This document shows positions 57,744-64,000 of a DNA stretch of 64,000 bases, one piece after another. The position numbers and the translations under genes are program-made. Source of the DNA: Notospermus geniculatus (Eukaryota; Nemertea; Pilidiophora; Heteronemertea; Lineidae); contig NMRB01000206.1 in the NCBI GenBank assembly GCA_002633025.1, positions 447,492 through 511,491 on the forward strand. The letters run 5' to 3'. Numbering within the stretch: the stretch's first letter is position 1; each line of letters opens with the position of its first letter. Below the pieces are notes generated by a model. That model was not told the origin of the DNA, did not search any database, and saw nothing but the letters and a program-made list of their open reading frames with translations.

Positions 57744-57926
57744 AGCGAATCGATAGCAGATTTTGTTTACATTTGGCTGGTGTTTGTAAACACAAATTTC
57801 AGCCAATCAAAATGCACGAAAATTTCTTTGTTGACATTCTGGAGAAGTTTGTTTACATTTTTTCCTGAAAATTCGTCCCCTTTCAAATTCTATTTCTAAA
57901 TCAAATTTTTTCGCTTTCGATTCGCT
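57744..57926. mobile_element. TTAA-flanked MITE (family T4)
   Basis: Ends AGCGAATCGATAGC and CTTTCGATTCGCT, with TTAA at 57740-57743 and 57927-57930. Block 2A has an uninterrupted TTAA in the same context (ACGATTAAAAAA, 44670-44673). 183 bp. The interior contains GTTTACA words in both orientations. Confidence 0.85.
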
Positions 57927-59518
57927 TTAAAAAAAACCAAAGAGTGAATATTTCTTTTCGGAATGTTCCTGCTTGCGGCGCCTCATTAGACAAATTTCGT
58001 AACAGAATTTCAGCAATTTACTTTTTCCTTATTATAAATGGCGTGGGTTTCTCTTCGACGTACTCCCATTTTTTTGTATCTTCATGTTAACTGTCTGAAG
58101 CAGTTGTGTAGAGATGTCACTGATGAATGATAACACCATCTTACTTCATCTCAGTGGAGTCTGTGTATAGTAGCACACTTCCTGATATTACCTGTGGTGC
58201 TGTGAAAAATGATGAGGTATTTGAATGGTTCTTGGTGTTGTGCAGGCGGTGTGACAACCGTTGGAGATCAGTTTATTGAAATATTGAAGTCTATCGTGGT
58301 GAACTTCACCACGATAGACTTGGGAGAAATGGACTTGGAAATATAGCGATCTCTGTCTCATTGAAATGCTGAAGTCGCTATGTGATTTGCAAAGTTAGTG
58401 GCGTTTCTGCCGGCCTATATCTTCATGGATGGGTGATAAATTATGATTCACGCATAAATTAGGGGAAAGGAAGGAAATAAAACTTTCATTTTTGCAAGGA
58501 ACGTGGTTTTTCGTCCTCCTGTTTTGGGTCTTGCAAGCGCTATGGAGCGCCAGCGCGATCACGCTCCTTATACGTCAAGCACTGCTAAACTTGAGTAAAG
58601 TCGTAAAAGTCTTGCCAGAAAATACAAGGCACGTTTAGGCTTTATCTTCATCATCTCTGGTTCGTGTGGCATACATGTACCAGTACCTGATGCTGTCCTG
58701 AGAAGGCTTCTATTAATGGTCAGTCGCGTTCGCATCCTGAATTATTGGCTGAGGCTCGATGGTTGCTGTCCTTCTAAGGACAGCAACTATTCACCAACTA
58801 GCTACCAGCACACAGTGAATTCAAACGAGGTAAAGTTAAAAATGGCAACTTCAATTAGTAGACCCTTGAACGACGCCGTCATCTTTCACACAATGCCTCG
58901 ACTATTAGATCATTGTACCCTGCCCACTTTCAAACAGATAAAAAAACACCAGTGTCAAGTGATGCTAGTTTTTCATAGCCGGACAAGTTTAGCTTTTGAA
59001 TCTTACGCTCCAAATTTAGAGGGGTGATGAATGATCCATCGATGACAAAATCTCTTCTGGCTCTTTTGGGACAGAACTATTGTCAGTGGAAAATAGCAAT
59101 CATGGTGGTGGTTGATTTTGAATGAATGGAGTTTTAGTATCTAATGATACGTTGCTGTTGAGTGCCTTTGTGCCATTTCTGTTTCCATCTCAAATCCCCA
59201 GGCATGCCATGTGTTGAATTCTGTTGCACTTAGGTCTACTTGTGTCTTGCAAGTGACTTGATAAAATCATAAATCTGTACATTTCGTGTATTAATGTGTA
59301 TCATCACCCAACCCGAGAATACGAAGTGTCCTGATGTCAGTAAGCTCTCGATGGGTTGAAGGTAGTTTTGCCAACCAGGGAGGGGAGGCTGGTCAGTTGG
59401 TATATTTGCCTTTCTGTGCATGCACGTTGTCTTCGTGTACTTACATGTAGTAGAAATAAAAACTAAACTTAAAAACTTCATTCGTCCTTCATCCCACTGT
59501 ACTGATCACCAGTGCAGG

Positions 59519-59630
59519 ATTGGCTGATATTCATAAAAGCTAGCAAACGCTTTTACTTCAGGTTTTGTAGTACATTTACATTGGACCTCGCTGTACAAAT
59601 CATTTGCTACCTTTTATGAATACTACCCAT
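59519..59630. repeat. TATTCATAAAAG foldback element, copy 2
   Basis: Reverse-orientation match of 27163-27278 (GGCTGATATTCATAAAAGCT ... CTTTTATGAATA). It lies in a stretch that differs from block 2A (46370-46410), so it is a block-2B insertion; the exact target duplication is unclear. Confidence 0.7.
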
Positions 59631-60958
59631 TGCCTTTTACGATTAGAGGGGAGTGCGTGGAGTGATTTTTTCACAAAAATTCTTTACGCCATCTCTTGCG
59701 CACTGGATTAGGTCACCGACTCGGAATGTGGACAAAAACACATGGTTCTGCTGTCATCAGCAGTAGTACCCTCAAGGGACTGCCTGAGAAGATTACGTGG
59801 TATGGACATCTACGATTAAAACGTCATCCTTGCCGCCCAAGAAAAATCCTGATGGGTTCTTAATCCCAACATTAAGATCACTGCTGTATGTTTTCGAGAT
59901 TAAATATCTCCTAGGATTTGCGGAATATCATTATTGAGTATGCATCACCGTTTATTATCCCCCTAGCACTGTCTGTCCTTAGGACATCAGATCACCAATA
60001 TATGGTAACCATAGAAACACTCCTTGATTAATTTTCAAAATATTGAAGACTGTCCTAAAGGTGGATAGTTACGTGTCATTGTCCTTCACCTTTTTTGCTT
60101 CGTTGATTAATCTCTTAATTGCTTTGAGAGCTATATGTAATGCACCAGTGTCTTTATATCTGGTTTTAGATACATGTATTTACAGAATAGCTCCATCAAT
60201 TTTGTTTCCCGAAGCCGCCGCTAGGGCTAGAAGGCGGATCAATTTAGATCATAATGTTGATGTCACAGGTTATTTTTAGAATGGGGATGCCCCTAGCCAC
60301 GTGGGTGCAATCGAACGTGCCGTATCCACCTGATTCTCACCAGTCTATCTGGCATGACGCCCGTCTAGCCTGGTTTGAAAATGGAATCATAAGATGACGT
60401 CAGCAATAAAATGGCAGCCAATACCGAAGTCTTCTAGCACTAGCGGCGGCTTCGGGAACCAAAATGTAGCTCCACCGTGTACTACCATTCCCGCCATTGT
60501 ATAAAGTGTTGCTCTTCCTTCAACCATGCCCCCACCACTTGTTGAGATGCTGACTTTACCATGGACGGCTTCCTACTAAGTATCAGATATGAACTGACAT
60601 CTTTTGATCGAGTTCTCCTGAGCCGTGTTGAGTGGTGTGTTTACTCTGTGTTGATATGTGTACATAATCTTCACACTTCTTGATAACTCCTTGAAACTAT
60701 TTAGTAAACTGTGTGTACTTACCTTATATTTGCTAGATAGAGTTTCCGTCAGCTGCCAAGACCGTCTATTAATAGAATCTGGAGGCTTTGGATGAGACGG
60801 GACAATAAAATGTCACTTTCCTATCAGGTTCTATAATGCTGACTTATATTTCTCAGACTCATGAGTATCGCTTTACTTTTTATCCCCATAAGGCGAGCAT
60901 CACTCCTCTTCAGCTTAGTTCTACCTGTTGATTCTCTGTCCTGGACTGGGAACCCTTT

Positions 60959-61274
60959 GGGCCGTATTCAAGAAGCTTCCTTAAGTGTGAGGTCGACCTT
61001 TAGCTATTGTTTGCAGGGTAGAATACAAAAGATTAAGGTCGACCTTACACTTAAGGAAGCTTCTTGAATACGGCCCATAAGGTTTACCTTTAGCTATTGT
61101 TTGCAGGGCAAAATACAAAAGCTTAAAGTGGACCTTAGATTTAAGGAGGCTTCTAGAATACGGGCCTTAGGGCCGTATTCTAGAAGCTTCCTTAAGTGTA
61201 AGGTCGACCTTAATCTTTTGTATTCTACCCTGCAAACAATATACTTCAGGAAGCTTCTAGAATACGGCCCTTAG
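60959..61274. mobile_element. Cluster of GGGCCGTATTC palindromes, block-2B specific
   Basis: A complete palindrome at 60959-61076 (GGGCCGTATTCAAGAAGCTT ... AAGCTTCTTGAATACGGCCC), a right-half copy at 61077-61169, and a second palindrome at 61170-61270. Shared core words are GGTCGACCTTA and TTTGCAGGGTAGAATAC. Block 2A has none at the matching GAACCCTTTG (about 47720). Looks like nested or tandem insertion of one MITE family. Confidence 0.8.
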
Positions 61275-64000
61275 TCTTTCATAGTCCTGGCCTTGGGTGT
61301 GTATCTGACTTTGCAAGACTACAAACAGTCAGAACTGGCTTACAGCCATTTCACCAGGAATAAGAGACAGCGAATCTGCGTTTGGGCAAAAACTGCCATG
61401 CTCCTTGCGTTGAAGATATCAATATCGCATGTAATCGGAAGTGGATGGGACTAAAGGGCTATCCAAGACGAGTAAGAATATCCAGAGTCCAAAATGTCCC
61501 TCCATCCGGATCATTGCTTGTCTAATACTTGGGAATAACTCAATCTGGCCATAAACCGTCCTTTTCTTGTCCTTGACGAGGTTCAAGTACTCCTCAAATA
61601 GCCCCTCAATATTTAGAGAGGGGTTCTAGTCCTAAGTTCTGCTTCATCAAAATGGCAGTAATAATGGGCAGCGAATGACTAGGAATTTGACGGGTTTTGC
61701 TTACCTCATTATCTAATTATCCAATTATTCCAATGGTGTTGGATTCACTACAAGATATTCTAGGATTTGTGGTCATTTTGTGTAAGGTTGGTTTGGCGTT
61801 TTATTGGCGGAAATAATGATGAGAGTGGGTGATATAATATTTGATGTCAAGTCCGTTCAAAATCGGGTTAAAAGTCAGGGAAATAGCCAACTTCAGCTTG
61901 CTTTGGTCACTTCTTTGGGGAAGTGTACGTTAGACGGGCTACTGGAGGCAATCCAAAGGATTTCAAATGATGGAACCTGTTAAGATCAGTGTTTTAAGAA
62001 AGGCATACCACAGACAGGACTAACTTAACCAGGATCTGGCATGTATTTTCGGAAAACTTCGAAATATTCCAAACATTACTGGATTCCTTTGATTTCAACA
62101 GTGGATTCATTCCTGGCATAAACTCAACTGTATGGTGATCAGCTGTGGGAACTGCTAAGCCCACGTCTACGTCACGCTATGGAATTCTTTCCTCAGAGGT
62201 TCTAACTTGGGTTGCTAGACAAGTCAAAGACACTGAACCAACATATATTAGGCATATACTGATGAAATGCGTGCCAGTTATGCAAGTCTGCAAAATTAAT
62301 GATAGTCAGAACTTCAGTTAATATGGCCAAGTCTGCAAAAATTGAGTGTCAAAACCTCAGGTGGAACCTTTCCTAGTGCAGACTGCATATTATGTTACAG
62401 CTGCAAGCTGATTGGACTGATCCTGCCATAATGATGGCCTATGAATTCATGACACAAACGTTTATCTTTTTTAGCAAGAAAACGTACTGAATAATGTAGC
62501 AAAACCCAGCATTTAGAAACTGTCTTTTGACACAATCGATCTAGTTCATCCATTTTTTGACGGAAAAATGGTAGTTTGACCTGAGCTTTTGGTTTTGAAA
62601 AGGGCATTGTTCGGAATTCCAGTTTTTTTCAAACTGTCTTCCTCTTCCCCTATAATTCTTCAGGCTTGACTGACTATGACCTTTCATTCATCTTGTCTGT
62701 TTTCTGTTTTATCCGTAACTCTAGGAATTCCTGCCATAGTGTCTGTGATTTTACCGCCAGTTTCTGCAAACCTGACATGCCTGAATTGTCGTCTTTCTGC
62801 AGCTGTGTCTTGGAAGTTGCATGCATGCGTGGGTTTAAACAGTAACGAAAACGGCAGTGTACCGTACTAAGCCAATTTGTCAAGATGTCCAAGACACTCA
62901 TACAAGGACCGGGCATTAACTGGCGGTGCTTACTCTGTCAGGAGTATACAGTATTCTGTTGCTATCGGCTCCTGAGATGTATTCCATCATAAGTCATTTC
63001 CACGGCTAGTCTCTTACTGGCCAACTCATTCGCAGTGCAGACTGGGTCACTCAGAGTGAAGTGCCTTGCCCAAGGACACGGGTAACATTCTGATGTTCGC
63101 AGGATGCGAACGTTGGTGAGGACAGGCTGTTCCACTCTGGCTCATTTCAGATGGAATCAAATCCATACCAGCTGCAGTGAACTGCAAGTTCCTCAAAAAT
63201 GTGTAGCCAATGGTATCATCGCCATGAATAGGCTATATACTGATAATGGTAACTGGCGAAAAGTAATGAAACTGAGACAAGCATTGAATGCGTTAAAGGT
63301 GTACGAATCTCCTTAACTTGCAAAAAGTTATCTTGAGTCATCTGTGGAACTTCACCAAGAAATTAACTACATGCATCAGTTGGCTCAATAATTAGTTATT
63401 CCTGTTACAGAGATTCGAAAGATCTGTAAAGCACCTGGTATGGCGGCTGCTGCACTATCCTTACCACCAAGTCATTGCCTTTTCCAATCAAGGATTCAGC
63501 TAAAGCTGTAAGTCTTCAGGTCGGCACCAGGCGCTTAATTTTTTGGCATATGTATTGAAAGTGACCTCATAGTATGGCGTGTTTTCCATCACTTAATCAA
63601 GAAGATGCAAGTTGTCTCAGTGTCAGTCGATTTGCAGCTAAACAGTGGCTAAGAAAAAATGTGTGAGGGCCAAGGGGAAAATATTGCTTCATGTAGACTC
63701 CCACTGGTAAAGATTGCAGTTGTTTCTGAATGTGGAGGAAAGCACCCACTCGAAATCTATCGATGGTACTTCCCCTTTAAGGCCAGGGAGTGTGGAATTT
63801 CACAGCAATAGCTGCAGCACATTACCCTAATGAATCGTCTGTTCTACACACTACGTACGTACACTACCTATGTGTCTGAAGAGAATAGACACAGAATTGC
63901 AAGAAAGTTGGGAATCGGATTCCTTCCACACAACGGAGAAATGCCATCTTTGATTGATGTACCAGAATACGAAAGATACCTCGCCTGGATTGGGGAGCTG

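Larger units (their letters stand above)
51595..64000. repeat. Duplicated block 2B (continues past the window)
   Basis: Begins inside an F2 element at AACTTCATTTCCAAG and follows block 2A to the window end. The single n at 52941 marks a switch: 51595-52940 matches 2A almost exactly, then about 140 bases match nothing, then homology resumes near 53080 at clearly higher divergence. Carries its own insertions at 54500-55467, 55578-55609, 57744-57926, 59519-59630 and 60959-61274. Confidence 0.9.

Noticed and set aside
62674-62916. Helix-like minus-strand frame in block 2B
   Set aside because: Block 2A has one T fewer in the run at about 49183, which breaks the frame; neither copy has splice support.

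Overview
This is animal nuclear DNA. Genes are split by GT-AG introns, intergenic space is large, and every few hundred bases there is a short foldback or terminal-inverted-repeat element. Frequent TAGGCCTA and TACATGTA words suggest a marine invertebrate, perhaps a non-vertebrate deuterostome or a lophotrochozoan, but I cannot name the species. There are no bacterial operons, CRISPR arrays or rRNA genes, and I recognised no retroviral genes.

Three gene types are supported, all on the plus strand. (1) A single-pass membrane glycoprotein with a stalk of Asn-Ala-Thr-rich repeats: a complete five-exon model at 13221-16087 and a 5'-incomplete copy at 481-2536. (2) ULK3, the Unc-51-like kinase with two MIT domains: two complete 14-exon copies at 3538-9514 and 17051-23430. 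(3) SUB1/PC4, a single-stranded-DNA-binding transcription coactivator: four exons at 10187-11768, between the two ULK3 copies.

Layout: 1-325 is sequence upstream of block 1A. Block 1A (326-9506) holds the glycoprotein and ULK3. 9507-14289 holds SUB1 and the first two exons of the second glycoprotein gene. Block 1B (14291-23404) repeats 1A. 23405-38731 is non-duplicated and repeat-rich with no recognisable gene. Block 2A (38732 to about 50459) and block 2B (51595-64000) are a second tandem pair, also without a recognised gene, separated by 50460-51594. So most of the window is two tandem duplications, real or caused by two haplotypes being assembled end to end. Isolated single n characters at 14290 and 52941 sit at places where duplicate homology starts or breaks and look like contig joins. 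A 248-base gap lies in ULK3-B intron 2, inside an inverted minisatellite.

Because the blocks come in pairs, one copy often supplies the empty site for an insertion in the other. This exposes many short mobile elements with target duplications: TTAA-flanked piggyBac-like MITEs, a TA-flanked element, a 6-bp-TSD element, and a foldback with a 15-bp duplication and a hammerhead-like motif. The most biologically interesting points are the heavily N-glycosylated stalk protein with in-frame repeat turnover, the replaced C-terminal exon of ULK3 copy A exactly at the duplication breakpoint, and the mosaic start of block 2B.
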